A DNA stretch of 64,000 nucleotides. Source: Apostichopus japonicus (lineage: Eukaryota > Echinodermata > Holothuroidea > Aspidochirotida > Stichopodidae). Positions 32,918 to 45,100 of this stretch are shown one piece after another. The stretch is taken from positions 24,321,001 to 24,385,000 of the forward strand of contig NC_092580.1 of NCBI RefSeq assembly GCF_037975245.1, read 5' to 3'. The notes beneath the pieces were generated by a model. It was not told where the DNA came from, ran no database searches, and saw only the letters and a list, made by a program, of their open reading frames with translations. The position numbers and the translations under genes were made by a program. How positions within the stretch are numbered: position 1 is the first letter of the stretch; each line of letters starts with the position of its first letter.

Positions 32918-34787
32918 CTACATGAGGGATCACATGTGGCAAACACATGTGGCAAACACACGTACATGGATCTGCTCCGAAAAGAAAATTCTGGTGAACA
33001 TTAAAAATTGGGAGGCGTCTCTGGGATATTTGAATAAGATGAGATATGCGAATTGAGACTAAATGGTTCTACATTCTCGGCCTTGGTGGAACAGGGTTTG
33101 ATTGACCAGGATCACGGACAAGTTTACATTGCTTAATATCTGTTTGTCCTTTTCAACATACTTTTTCATTTCTGGTTTGATGACGGTTTGTAAACGAGTT
33201 AGCTGAAATGTACTACGCTGAATCGGTATCCATATTGCGACATTAGAAATCTGCTGGGTCAAAATATTTTTCCACTAAGTCGTAATAAAGTTTCAGCATG
33301 CGTAACCAGAACTTTCCATTTGTCGAGGACTCTGTGGGCGTATAAGTTACTTGATACAGGATAAACAATAAACAATATTTAATCACCCCACCTCTAAAGA
33401 TTGAAGACACTATTGCTGAGACAGCCTACTTTGAATGTTATCATCTTTCGATTTAGAATATATATATACATTTAGCGTAACTACATACTATTATCATGAA
33501 GCTATACAGGCTATCTTACTTTCTAAACGCGACCGAGCCTACAGTCGGAGTATACAATTTGCCTACCGTCACTATTTCCAAACCTTCGCCCCAGCTAACA
33601 CCATAAATATTTTCAATATTCATTTCCTTTGGAAACGCGTCATTCGTGAAGCTTGGTCCGAGGCTACAATCCGTCCTCATCTAATTTACCTTGAACTCAC
33701 TCTTTCCAAAAATTCGCTCCAGCTAACACCATAAAATTTTTCCATATTCATTTACTTTATAAAATGTGTCCTCCGTGAATCTTGGTCCGAGGCTACAATC
33801 GGTACTTACGGTACATTTAACTTCGGCGCCTGGTACGTTTGAACAACGTAACAAAAAAAAAAAAAAAAAAAAATATAAAAATAACGAGGCAAAAGAATGC
33901 TTCTTATAAAATTTCATCTCAGGGTACTTGCATTATAAAACTCATAAGCAATCATATAATTTTCAAATGGCACTAAACGCTGCGGATGTAATACAACAAG
34001 TGTAAGAGCTAAATCAACTGAGCGATCGAGGTTTAGACTCGTGAAAGAACTCCATCCGTTTTACCCTACGTTCCTTAGATACAGAACTTATTTTGTTATA
34101 TTAAAAGTTGAATACGAAGACATATCTACAACGAGCTTTTCCGACCATGATCTTCCTTAATTTTGAAACTCATTCTGATCGTATAGTATATACGGCCAGT
34201 GACCTCATGTCACCAATTTACCGAACTCGCGATTTCGGACTGAATTGAAATCAAGGTTATTCATGACCTCTGGGTTATTTGTAACCCGGAATATGCACCC
34301 GACTATAATATTCAGGTAATGGAAGTATTTATTGTATCATTAAAACAAAACAAAAAACTAACATACAACTAAGAATAATCCTCACTGTCTTACCTTCTTT
34401 TCCGGAGAAGTTCGCTTTGAATGGAATAGCATTTGCACTACGTAATTTTCGAAATTCGCTTGAAACGGACAATATATTGATAGCTCGGTTGATAAGTGCA
34501 ATAAAAAAATAGGCTGTACGATCATTGACAAGATATTATATACCTACTTATCATAAGTTACGTCATCATATTTTCCAGGTCATCTTAAATTCGATGACTT
34601 CACATGACCCTCCATGATTGCCTTGTACGTTTTTGTACTGTGGAGTGAGCCTTCATGTCATCTTAAATTCGCTGGTCCTTAGTAGTTATAGTAGTACTAT
34701 TTTGTTTTCCCCTGTATAATATAGAGGAACTCTAGTTTAATACGGCCGCCTGTGTCACCATGCTTCTTAATTCCATAAACCCACTGA
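32918..34787. other. Intergenic, with a 129-bp tandem duplication
   Basis: About 33584-33712 is repeated at 33713-33820, with shared words CCAGCTAACACCATAAA and CTTGGTCCGAGGCTACAAT. An A-run of about 22 bases is near 33852. No gene is seen. Confidence 0.6.
33284..33289 (+). promoter_or_regulatory. Possible polyadenylation signal AATAAA
   Basis: A plus-strand AATAAA about 0.8 kb past the stop codon of the small three-exon gene. It is supported only by the hexamer. Confidence 0.25.
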
Positions 34788-36126
34788 CAGGGGCGTATCC
34801 AGGATTTTCCAATAGGGGGGCGCCAGGCATGAATGATCGCCGTCCTGGGGGATGGGTCTAAGGGGAGGGGTGTACAATTTTTGCTTTCAAAGAAGGGCTG
34901 AAATGCAAAAATGGTGTCATATGCATGAGCGGCGATCCGTACTTCCGAGTGGGGGGGGGGGGGGGGATATGACCTTGTTGACTATCTAAGCGTAGCGCCA
35001 CCATGAGTTGGCGCGAAGCGTACAAGAAAATTTTGGGATTAACAAACCCTCTAGATGGCCGGACACGGCACTTCCCGAGGTTTCCAAGCGGCATATACCC
35101 AACTTTAAAATAGGGATGTCATGTCCGAAATATCTCATAATCAGGATCCAAAATACTTTTTTTTTAATTTCGGGTGTTATTTTGGGAAAATTGCCCATGT
35201 CAATCTTGTTTCAGGCGCAACGTTAGAATGTTCGAGAGCTCTGTTATATTATTCGATGAAGAAAATGGCCTCATGCAGGCTATTATAGGCCTATACACAT
35301 GCAATACACAATTACACATAGTTACATTCCTAGGTACCGATTGCTAGGGCATCCAGGTGAAACGTGTATTAAGCATTATCCTGGTTACATGAGATTCTCA
35401 GCTGTTCGAGGGAACATGTACGTGTGTAGGCCTACTATAAGGCCTATATGAATACTATGAGGGTGCATATATGTACTATATCAATACCGTGGGCGCAATA
35501 ATACATTTTGTTGCTATAGGGCCAATGAAGCCTACAGTCAACTATTTTTGCTTTATAAAGACGCTTTATTTGAAAAGATCGCACTGCGTTTATGGTAGGC
35601 GAGAAATGAAGCTAAAAAAGAGCCGTACATTAACGAAGATGCATAAATGTAGGCATGAAAATATTCTTATCCCTGGCATTTGGTGGGGGGGGGGATATGG
35701 TGCATTACATCCCCTCCACCCATTTTCATGGGGGGATATATCCCCCCCTCCACCCAGGATCGCCGCCCATGGCCATATGTGATCCATTTTTCGACCTTAA
35801 TAATAAGCAACATTTCCAGTAAATATGGACACAAAATGCACAATTTAGTATGGCTGGCATGTCATTTAGTGTTTATAGTGACAATACAAACACAATTACC
35901 ATCTATTTTTCTAAAACTATTATGCCGCCGAACTTCGCCAGAACCTTTTTTTGGCAAACAAAAAATAAAGCATACGGGAGGGGGGGGGGTGAGCGATCAC
36001 CGACGTCTCACATAAAGGTCGTCATCAATTTTTTTTTTTTTTTTTTTTTTGCTAAACTTTTTTTTTTTTGGTGACGGCCAATAGGGGGGGCGCGCGCCTG
36101 TTGCGCCCCCCCTGGATACGCCCCTG
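34788..36126. mobile_element. 1.3-kb inverted-repeat transposon (CAGGGGCGTATCCAGG ends)
   Basis: The ends are CAGGGGCGTATCCAGG and its reverse complement CCTGGATACGCCCCTG. A 6-bp direct repeat, CACTGA, lies directly outside both (34782-34787 and 36127-36132). The interior has G-runs, a T-run near 36030-36070 and no transposase. Blocks near 34940-34975 and 35690-35765 resemble each other (GATCC... next to GGGGGGATAT), which suggests nested or duplicated segments. It is probably a hAT-type MITE or a chimera of two. Confidence 0.75.
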
Positions 36127-37509
36127 CACTGAAGTAAAACGTTATTTTAGTTAAACACGTTGATCCTGTTTGCTCAGAACGGATACAGCCAACCGAGGTA
36201 CTATAGAGGGCGGGCTGGCAGATATTCGAGATCGTGAGCTCAGTAATTTCTGTGGTATATACCACACACGGAAATTAGTGTATTAATTTCTGTGATACTC
36301 ACGGCAACAGAGTGGTATATACTGAAAACAGATACCCACGGACAACAAGATAATAACTAGTGGTACCATCACTTCCAATATTCAGAATTTTGAAAATTCG
36401 AAATGTAATGGAAGAAGCGCAGGTAAGAGAGATTATGCAAACGTAAACGATTACTTGTTTTCACGATTCGTCATACTTTTGGATCCTTGAAACTGAAGTT
36501 GAACTAAGTTAGAGCTTACATGCTCGAAGAAGGCTACTCTAATCTTGAATTGTTATCATGTTGGCACTGGTTCACACCACTGATCTGTACACTAACAGAT
36601 CAGTGGTTCACACTGACGAACTAGGATATGATGAGTAAAAGGGGAACTCTAATACTAAAGGGATGAGTTCTGCGAAATAAATTAAACATCGGCTACAGTG
36701 CTAGGCTAAAGCGAAAACAAAACGGTCAAAACATGTTTGCATCCGGGTGAAAACAAGACAAGGTCCATTATTCACTCGGCAGCTAGACGGAGATTAATTC
36801 CCACATTGAAAGCCGTTAAAGTTTAACTCTTAATAGGCAAGCAATTTTGATACATTAATCTGCTAGTGCTAAGGCCTAAACACCAGTAACAGTAACACTG
36901 CAGCCTAATTTAAGGACCTAACTTAAGTTACAGTAACACTATCGCTACCAAATTCCACAGGGCACTGGTTATGCTAAGTATCGATTGCCTTTCCTTCTAA
37001 ATTGAACCGAACAAGAATAAATATGATTGTGAAAAACAAAACATAAGCACTGTAAATTTTCAGAGGAAAAGAAAAATGAAGTCAGTGAATGGTTCAATGT
37101 TAGATGATGGAGCAACAAGAGCTGCTAAATTTAGACCTAGCCTAGTGATGATTAGCCCTGAAACAATTCACAACATTTTCACTAAAACAAGTTAACCAAG
37201 AAACTGCCTGACTCCTTCTTGTCATTGAATTCCTATTTTACTGATATCAGCCAGAACAGGACTCAAAGTGCCATTGATCTCTACCAACTGAGCTCTCCAG
37301 CTCTTAGTTGATGGCAATCATTATATAGCCATTTATTTCCTTGGGGATGCCAATCAGAAACCACAATACCTTGCATACCGCATAGCCAGGGTTCTTGCCC
37401 CAATTTCATTAGATACAACACACTTCCAATAAATGTCACTAAACTTTATTGAATCTATATATCCATACAGTCATCCTAAGTGAAAGAAGATACATGTCTT
37501 TGAATGGAT
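36127..37509. other. Spacer between the MITE and the copia element
   Basis: It holds a perfect 12-bp inverted repeat with an 8-base loop (ACCACTGATCTG at 36576-36587, its complement at 36596-36607). It also holds a possible first exon: ATGGAAGAAGCGCAG at 36408-36422 followed by a GTAAGA donor. The phase of that ATG does not match the next downstream exon (41999), so if it is an exon of the GalT-like gene it is untranslated or carries a short upstream frame. Confidence 0.3.
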
Positions 37510-37669
37510 TGTTGATATTTGTTAACTTAGTTGTGTGCACCCTTTTCTCTGTTACCACATTTACGTTATATATACCGCGTGGCTTACTCTCTCGCCTTAA
37601 CTGAATAAATGTTACACATTCAACTTTTCTTGTTGGAATCATCTTTCCACCGTCATGGCATCTACAACA
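37510..37669 (+). repeat. copia 5' LTR
   Basis: 160 bp, starting TGTTGAT and ending CTACAACA. It contains GTTATATATACCGCGTGGC, a likely TATA-type promoter, and AATAAATG, a likely polyadenylation signal. It matches 41495-41655 along its whole length with a number of substitutions and small indels. Confidence 0.92.
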
Positions 37670-38848
37670 GGTTATGGGCCCAGGTATCGGCTTTTATTTG
37701 AGGGTGATTAGGAGAAGTACGAACTGTGGGAGATAAAATTTGTAGGCCAATGCGATTGCAAAAGCTTCACAAAGTAATTTTACTGTCGGACGACGAAGTT
37801 GATGAAGAGAAGAATGCAGAAGGTTTCGCAAAACTAGTTCAATGCCTAGATGATAGAAGCCTATCGTTAGTTATTCTTGATGCGAAAGACAACTGTAGAA
37901 GACTGTAGAAGACCCCTACAGATTCTATGTCAACATTACCTATCGAAGGGGAAGTCAAGAATTATTTCTCTTTATGCAGAGTTGACCTCCTTAAAGAAGA
38001 CAAATGAAGAGAGCGTGACTGACTACATGAGAAGAGCTGAAACGGCAGCGACTTCACTCAAAACGTCTGGTGAGGTTATTTAAAAGTGACAGTCTACTGA
38101 TTGCAATGGTTCTGAAAGGGATACCAAGTGAGTTGAAGTCCTTTTCTACTGTGGTCACACAAAAAGACAAAGTTCTAAAATTCAGCAAATTCAAGGTTGC
38201 CCTAAGAAGTTTTGAAGAAATGGTCGACAATCCAGGGATGATAGTGTCATGAAGATGATGGGAGGCACATGGACATCAAATACTAACAACAGACAGCTGA
38301 TGTCCAGGAAGCATGGAGGATTCAACGGTGCATGCTATACATGTGGAAGGCTTGGACACAGAGCAGCAGACTGTGGAGTGAATGACCAAATGATTAAGAG
38401 AAGATGGTGTGATGTATGCAAGAAAAACAACCATGACACAAAATGGTGTAGGAGGAAAGATTCAGTTATGACTTTGGACAACTCCCAAAATGATGTTAAA
38501 GGTGAACACAATTTTCTCTTCAAGGTGGGCTTTGATACCGATCAACTAGAAAGGGTACATGAAGCAAAAGGTCTGTTAGTAGATTGTGGGGCAACAACCC
38601 ACATAATTAACAATGAGTCAAAGTTTGTAAGATTTGAAGATAACTTCAATCCCGGTGACCATTACGTTGAATTAGCTGATGGCAGTAGAAACAACAATGT
38701 TGCCATTAAGAGAGGTGATGCTCAAATTTCACTAGTAGATTCCACTGGTAAAACCCAAACAAGCATCTTAGAAAATACATTATATTTACCATCCTTCAAA
38801 CAAAATATCTTTTCGGTGCATGCTGCAACTGAAAAGGGTTCCTGGCCG
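37655..38848 (+). pseudogene. copia gag and protease remnant
   Basis: Gag-like blocks lie in at least three frames: a start at 37655 inside the LTR, an early stop near 37709, a middle part with SLYAELTSLKKTNEESVTDY, then a C-terminal part open from 38249. The last has a zinc knuckle CYTCGRLGHRAADC, a second CDVCKKNNHDTKWC, and a protease motif LLVDCGATTHI, where the usual D-S-G is D-C-G. The frame ends at 38870 after NIFSVHAATEKG. Confidence 0.85.
37670..37683 (+). promoter_or_regulatory. copia primer-binding site (half tRNA-iMet)
   Basis: GGTTATGGGCCCAG follows the 5' LTR with no gap. It is complementary to the anticodon-stem region of initiator tRNA-Met (CTGGGCCCATAACC), the half-tRNA priming known for Drosophila copia. 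Confidence 0.85.
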
Positions 38849-39530
38849 ATATTGCACCACATGGATCTATAAAATGTATTAGAAGTGATCAAGGGGGTGA
38901 ATTTGTGTCAAAAGCTTTTGAATCTTTGCTTGTAAGGAATCGTATCAAACACAAAAAGTCAGCGCCACATTTGCCACATCAAATGGTACTGCTGAAAGAG
39001 CATGACGTTTCACTGTTTGAGATGGCAAGATGTTTACTATTACAGTCACAGTTGCCATAGGCACTGTGGACTAATGCTGTTATGTTTTCAGCTTATGTTC
39101 GTAACAGATGTTACAATTCAAGACTGTTCGTAACAGATGTTACAATTCAAGGCTTTGGAAAAAACCCATTTGAGTTATCTACCAGCAAAAAACCCAACAT
39201 CAGTGGTATGCATGCTTTCGGTACCATCTGTTATGCCTTCATACAAAACAAGACTTAATTAGATGCTAGAAGTGAAAGTGGAATTTTCCTAGGCTATGAC
39301 AAGGGAAGTCCAGCTTATCTTGTCTATGATCCTGATAGCCAACTAATGAAGAGAGTCAGGTTTGTTAAGTTTCCAAAGAGAGCTGACATTGTTTCTAATG
39401 GTGATAAGTCTTGTGGTCTACCCAGTAACCCAATTGACGATGATGGTCTCATTATGAGAAGTAAACCAGAATCCGTCACAGATAAAGAGCCACCTTATCA
39501 AGCTAGTGATAGAAGAGACAAAGGCTGTTA
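38849..39530 (+). pseudogene. copia integrase remnant, N-terminal part missing
   Basis: Starting at about 38861 it reads integrase core blocks IRSDQGGEFVSKAFE and later GIFLGYDKGSPAYLVYD, the usual copia integrase C-terminal motif. The HHCC zinc part and the first catalytic Asp region are absent: protease-linked sequence runs directly into the second Asp block, so an internal deletion removed them. Stops and a small tandem duplication (about 39096-39146) break it further. Confidence 0.8.
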
Positions 39531-39709
39531 ATCAAATTGTCAACTCTGAGCACAATATAAGGGAACAGTCTGATCAAGAGAGTTATGGTTCTGGTAGGTT
39601 GTACCCACGTAGGGAGCCAAAAAGCCCTAACAAGCATCTTGAAGATTACAACCTTGACAATGATGACAGTGTAAACTATTAAATACATTATTGCTACAGA
39701 TTGGCTGAT

Positions 39710-41234
39710 GTACCAAAGCACATACCAAGATGCTGTCACTTGCCCTGCCTCAAGTAAATGGCAGAAAGCTATGAAGGATGAGATCAGTGCCATCAGAGAG
39801 AATGACACTTTCAAATTAAATCCCCTACCAGAAGGTAGGAATGTAGGGGGGTAGGGGTTTAAACTACGAAACTTGGCCCAAATGATGAAGAGCAATGTAA
39901 AGCTCGCTTTGTTGCTAAGGGGTTTTCCCAATTACCCAATGTGGACTACAATGAGACGTTCTCTCCGACCGCATGAATCTCATCCATCCGAGCGTTGATG
40001 CAACTGACCATCAAACTGATGTCAAGACAGCTTATTTAAGTGCTCCAATAGATTGCGAACTGTAACTTGAACAACCAGAAGGTTTGCAGTAAGTGGCAAG
40101 AATGGTGAAAAGTTGGTCTGTAGACTGAAGACCAAGTCTACACCAGCTGTAGCACAATGTTGTATGAGGTCTGTATCCTAAGTGGAGTGGCTGCTGAGTG
40201 CTAATACCTTGCACAGCCTATCAAAAGTGTATGGTCTTAAGCAAAGTGGTCATAGTTGAAATAGCCTGTTGCATTCCTACTTTGTTGAGGAGGGTTACTC
40301 TCAATCACTTGTAGACTCTTGTGTGTATACCAAACATGACGAGATTGATATGACCATAATTCTTCTCTGGGTGGATGATATCATCATCACAACCAATAGA
40401 GACTCTACACTAGAGGATATCAAGAGGGATTTAACCCTCTAGATTCAAAATGAAAGACTTAGGTGGAATTTTGATGTTTCTAGGGGTATGCGTTTTATCT
40501 GCGAAGGTGACATGATCAAAATAAACCAGTCAAGGTATATAGAGAAAATGTTGCTGTAGTATGGTATGAAGGACTGTAAAGCATGATCAACTCCATGTGA
40601 AATGAATGTAGACAAAGTTGTTGAGAATCCTGAAGATCAGATAGAGTTAACTGATGCTAGACTCTATAGAGAGATAGTTGGTAGTTTGATCTAGACGTGA
40701 TGACATGAACCGGGCCAGATCTGTGACATTATACTGTGACAAAGTTGGCATAGCACATGTCAAACTCAACCATGGCAAAGCATGCTTTAAGCTACCTTAA
40801 AGGTACAATCAATGAAAGTTTAAGCTAAAGAAGTCTTTGGAACCTCTAAGTTTAATTGGTTTTTGTGATTCGAGTTGGGGCATATTCAGAAGACCATGGT
40901 AGCATTACAGGTTATTGTTTCCAACTTTCTGAGAACGGTCCACCGATATCGTGGAAAAGTACTAAAACAGCTTACAGTTGCTTTGTCCACATGCAAAGCT
41001 GACTATATGGCGTTAGCAGCTGCTACACAGCAGGCTAAATTTTTAGTACAGCTATGGAGAAGCATGACAAATATCGACTCGGTGAACTCTGTTTTGCTGC
41101 ATTGTGACAACCGAGGTGCCTTAGCTCTAGCTAAAAATCATGATATAAGGTACCACTTTATTAGGTTGGAAGTCCAGAAAGGTGTCTTACAACCTGTTTA
41201 TATTCCATCAGAACAAAATGTTGCTGACATATAA
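39710..41234 (+). pseudogene. copia reverse transcriptase and RNase H remnant
   Basis: Broken frames contain copia reverse-transcriptase blocks: WQKAMKDEISAI, FVAKGFSQ, DVKTAYLSAPID and the catalytic LLWVDDIIIT (a variant of YVDD). RNase H follows with LSTCKADYMALAAATQQAK, HCDNRGALALAKN and IPSEQNVADI. Stops and frame shifts separate them, so no active enzyme is made. Confidence 0.85.
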
Positions 41235-41480
41235 TTACCAAACCTGTGAGCGGGTCCACACTACAGAAGTTAAGCTGTCAGATCATGGGTAACTAGGTAG
41301 CTGAGTTATTGAGGCAGAACTAAATGTTTTCAACTCATTTACAGTTTGAAATGGTTACCATTTTATATTCCATATATCAATTTTTATGGAAGGTTTAATT
41401 ATTCTCAAAGTTTTTCTTAATATTCTTGATTTTCAAAAGCATATATACTGTTTTCCCATGTTTATTATGTAACCACCATA

Positions 41481-41494
41481 AGTTTAAGAGGGGG
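41481..41494 (+). promoter_or_regulatory. copia polypurine tract
   Basis: AGTTTAAGAGGGGG-like purine-rich bases abut the 3' LTR, the normal position of the plus-strand primer. Confidence 0.65.
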
Positions 41495-41655
41495 TGTTGA
41501 TGTAAACTTATTTGTGTGCACCCTGTTCTCTGTTACCACATTCTATGTTATATATACCGTGTGGCTTACTCTCTTGCCGTAAGTAACGGAATAAATGTTA
41601 CACATTCCAATTTTCTTGTTGGAATCATCTTTCCACCGTCATGGGGTCTACAACA
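41495..41655 (+). repeat. copia 3' LTR
   Basis: 161 bp, starting TGTTGATG and ending CTACAACA, with GTTATATATACCGTGTGGC and AATAAATG as in the 5' copy. It lies about 340 bases upstream of the first identified exon of the GalT-like gene, in the same orientation. Confidence 0.92.
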
Positions 41656-41998
41656 TGGAGAACCTTAAAAATTTCAGTTGACTGTAATAAAATGTGTTTT
41701 TAGCATCTTTTAAGTTGTCTTTTGACATATAGTAACTTGAAACTATGATTAGAGTACTTGTAAGTAAGATTTTATAATAGAAACTTTAATTGCACGTCAC
41801 AGAGAGAATGGTATGAATTAGTAATTATTAAACAGTGGATTAAAGATCAGAAAAATCACAATGTGCAATAAGAGGTTAAAATGACATCCTTTGGTTCAGT
41901 TTGGGATTGAAGAACAATTGACAATGTCTCTCAGAATTGTGAATGTTGTTATTTCACTTACAACAGCTTGATGTATCTTTGTAATTATATTTTAACAG

Positions 41999-42162
41999 GG
42001 AGACCTGTGCAGGAGATTGTCTCAAGCATGCGATTTCATATGAAAAGACCAGGACGGGCCCTAATCTTTGTTTTTACTTGTACGGCTTTTATCCTCGCGT
42101 TGATGTACAGGACTTCATTTTACGGAGAGACTGGAGCTCTTCACCCTTTTTTTGATCCAAAG
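41999..42162 (+). CDS. GalT-like gene, first coding exon (signal anchor)
   Basis: The exon begins after TTTAACAG, so an untranslated exon must lie upstream, probably beyond the copia insertion. ATG at 42028 is chosen because it is followed at once by MRFHMKRPGR and the membrane helix; a second in-frame ATG four codons on is also possible. The upstream frame is open but has no better start within the exon. Confidence 0.8.
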
Positions 42163-45100
42163 GTTTGTAACTTTTTCTTCAGTTGTTAAAATTGGCCCTA
42201 GAGCTCTGTTCTGTTAATATTGCAACATTCAATATGACAGTTTGAATCACATGTTTTATTTCATGTTTGCTATCATCAAGTTGGAAGTGGGATATGCAAT
42301 GTTTCTTTGTCCACCTCATCAGATTGTCTAAAGTTCGTCTCTTTCCAGCCTTTATGTTACCCCAAGATACCACAGTTATAAATTTGGCAATGAAAGGTTT
42401 TCAATACTGTGAATGTTGCAATCTATAAGTGAAGCGTTTACATTATCCTTGCAGCTAGTCCTTGCAAAACATGAAAACTAATGCTCATGATTTTTCCTAT
42501 ATAATTTTCCTACACTCCAAGGATAACTGATACAGCCTACAGTAACATCACATTGGCCAGTGTTCAATAGTTATGATTTTCATTTCTATCCAGGACAGTC
42601 AACGGTATGCGGGTTGCCATTATCTACATGGCCAGGCCCAATCAATATTTTCCTTGGAGGACACTGTTCAGGCGTGGCAAAAGGCCTCCACGTGCAGGTA
42701 TAAGTTTAATGTTGCAAGTTGTGTTGATTTTAGTGTCTCATGCTTTTATAGATCAGGGAACTGTTTACACGTGAATTGGCAAGAATGGTTTAAGTTGAAT
42801 GTTTTTGATGTTCTTGTAAATGTATTTTATGGTAGCATATGCCCATTAAAAGCCCCATTGACTTACACACTAAATCACAAAAGTAATGTGGTCTCTAAGT
42901 CTAGATAGAAGTTTTCACTAGCTAAACGCTACCCATCACCGGATAGCTGTCAAGTTGGCCTTTCATGGTACCATCAATTTTCTGTATCATGACCATGTAG
43001 ATTTTTTGCAATCCGAGCCGGACGTTTTCGTCACTTGTAAACAAACCTCTTCACGCAGTAGTAAACAATTTTCCTACGTTACTCCTGGGAGGCCTAAAGG
43101 GGTCTAAAATTGCCTCAATTGACCCAATATTCTCACCACATGTACTTCCATTCATGCTCTTCAACATGCAAGCCACAAAAAACTAGATCATGATTGATAA
43201 CAGGTCAAAAAAGATGTTCTCCTGCTGCTTTCCTGAAGGAGAACAAACGAGCGGATAGATATAGACTCTAATTGGAGTTTGCCACCTTATGGTACTGGAA
43301 TGCACATCAGTGTTAGAACCTGGAGTATACAAAATGCTTGTCATATATGATGGCCAGTGAGATTTTCATTTGAATGGGGAAACCCAATGAAGGAAAAGTG
43401 TAATACCATTACAAGTTAATATTTTCTGTAAATGGGTATATTTGCAAATTAAGCTGTCTAGATAAGTGATTTATGGATGATAAACTTTTCAACAGTTGTT
43501 TGACAGTTTGGGGTATGCATCCTTGAAGAAGTTTAATAGCTCTTGCTCTTCCATGTTTGATAGTGGAATTAAGTAGAAAACAGATTAAATATATGTTGAG
43601 ACCTTGAATGCACAGGTTCCTGTGAAACCATAATAGAATGATAAATTCTTTGTTTGTGAATGATAAAGGTAAAAAAATTGAGATGTTAAAGAAAAGACAG
43701 CCTCTGCATTGGAACTAGTTGATTTGCTTTTGGTATATGATGCAAGCGCAATGTCTGTACATATAGAACCTGGAAAATATTGATTACGTTGCATCTCTAA
43801 AACAGACAAACACTGACATACTTAAAACTGATTCTTAATACCATGACTACTGGAGACAGGTAAATAAAGTATTGGTTCTTGAAAATAACCAAAACCAGTA
43901 AGTTTTTGGAGATTTATTCGTTTCATTAGATAGATGTAAAAAGGGTAAAAATTCTCTTATGATTGATTCTTTCTCCTTAGGGGTTTATACAAGAAGTTCA
44001 GTGCAATTTACAGAGTTTCAACGGCTACAAGCGATGTAGTTGTGAAAGAGCCGTTCTTAGCAAAGGTGCAGTCCTGGCTTCCAGGGGTACCGCAAGATCA
44101 ATTTCAACGCCAGGCAAGTAATGAACATGTCTAGTAAACAGTTTAATCACAGAATCCTGAGACTGTGTTCCACATTCTCTCAGTTCAGAAATGCAATGTA
44201 TAATATCTATAAATGTCAGCAGTCTTGCATCATTCAAACTGAGCTTGCTTAAAGTAACTGGCAGCAGTAAAATACTGGTCTCTGGTTTTATGGTGTTTCT
44301 GTCTTCTTAGTTAATTACCAGCTATTGAGGGAGTTTTAAAGTAGAGTAAGTGTCCCAGAGTGGATAATGCTGCCTGGAGGATGGCACAAAGACATGCCAT
44401 GAATTTGGAACACCCGCCATCATTACAACAGATGACCTTTAGTCAGAGGATTGGAATGAGTTTTAGTATATATTAAAGGTATTGCAATGCAAATCAACAA
44501 TAAAAATCATCATTCTGATCTTTATTCAACTATATCTGCAACTCTAAGAAAATTCTTGCTTTAAAGATGTTAAACTCTCCACGTACAACCTTCCTTTCTT
44601 TGGTTAACAACCCTTCATGCTTCCACTCTGACCCCATCTCCCTTCTCCCTTGACCCCTCCCCCTCCTGTCACCCTCAAACTGAAAAGCAAGGGAGAGGAT
44701 ATTTTGTACTATAACATAGTTTAATACTCTTTTTTTATTCTACTCTCAGAAAATTATTTCTGTGTTAAACAAGTACACCTATGAACAGAGTATCATTAAT
44801 CCAACTCGGTCCAAGAGACCTGGCATCACGGCAAGAGTAGACCTCGACAACTACATCAATGACCTGGTTGAAAAGAGCTCCAAGAATTGTGATTTTTGCC
44901 AGTATTCTGAGTAAGTCTTTCTTTTGATATGTCATCATGCATTTGTTATTTTGTGTTTGTTGTTACTTGTTTTTTTCTAATTAGTAATATATTTGGACAC
45001 AGTCAATAGCTTTCTTTACCTGCAAAATGTTTATCTTTTTCGAAATCTGCAATTTTGAAACTTTGCCTTGGCAATGATCGTCAAAGTTTATGTCCTGTAT

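Larger units (their letters stand above)
37510..41655 (+). mobile_element. Decayed Ty1/copia LTR retrotransposon (4146 bp)
   Basis: Two LTRs of about 160 bp with TGTTGA...CAACA ends bracket gag, protease, integrase, reverse transcriptase and RNase H remnants in the copia order (integrase before reverse transcriptase). Flanks are TGGAT on the left and TGGAG on the right, a likely 5-bp duplication with one change. The frame is broken by many stops and shifts, and the integrase N-terminal part is missing, so the element cannot move by itself. The primer site is complementary to the 5' half of initiator tRNA-Met, as in Drosophila copia. The LTRs differ at many positions, so the insertion is not recent. 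Confidence 0.92.

Noticed and set aside
34858-36265. Several overlapping frames rich in Gly and Pro
   Set aside because: They come from G-runs and C-runs inside the inverted-repeat element and have no coding character.
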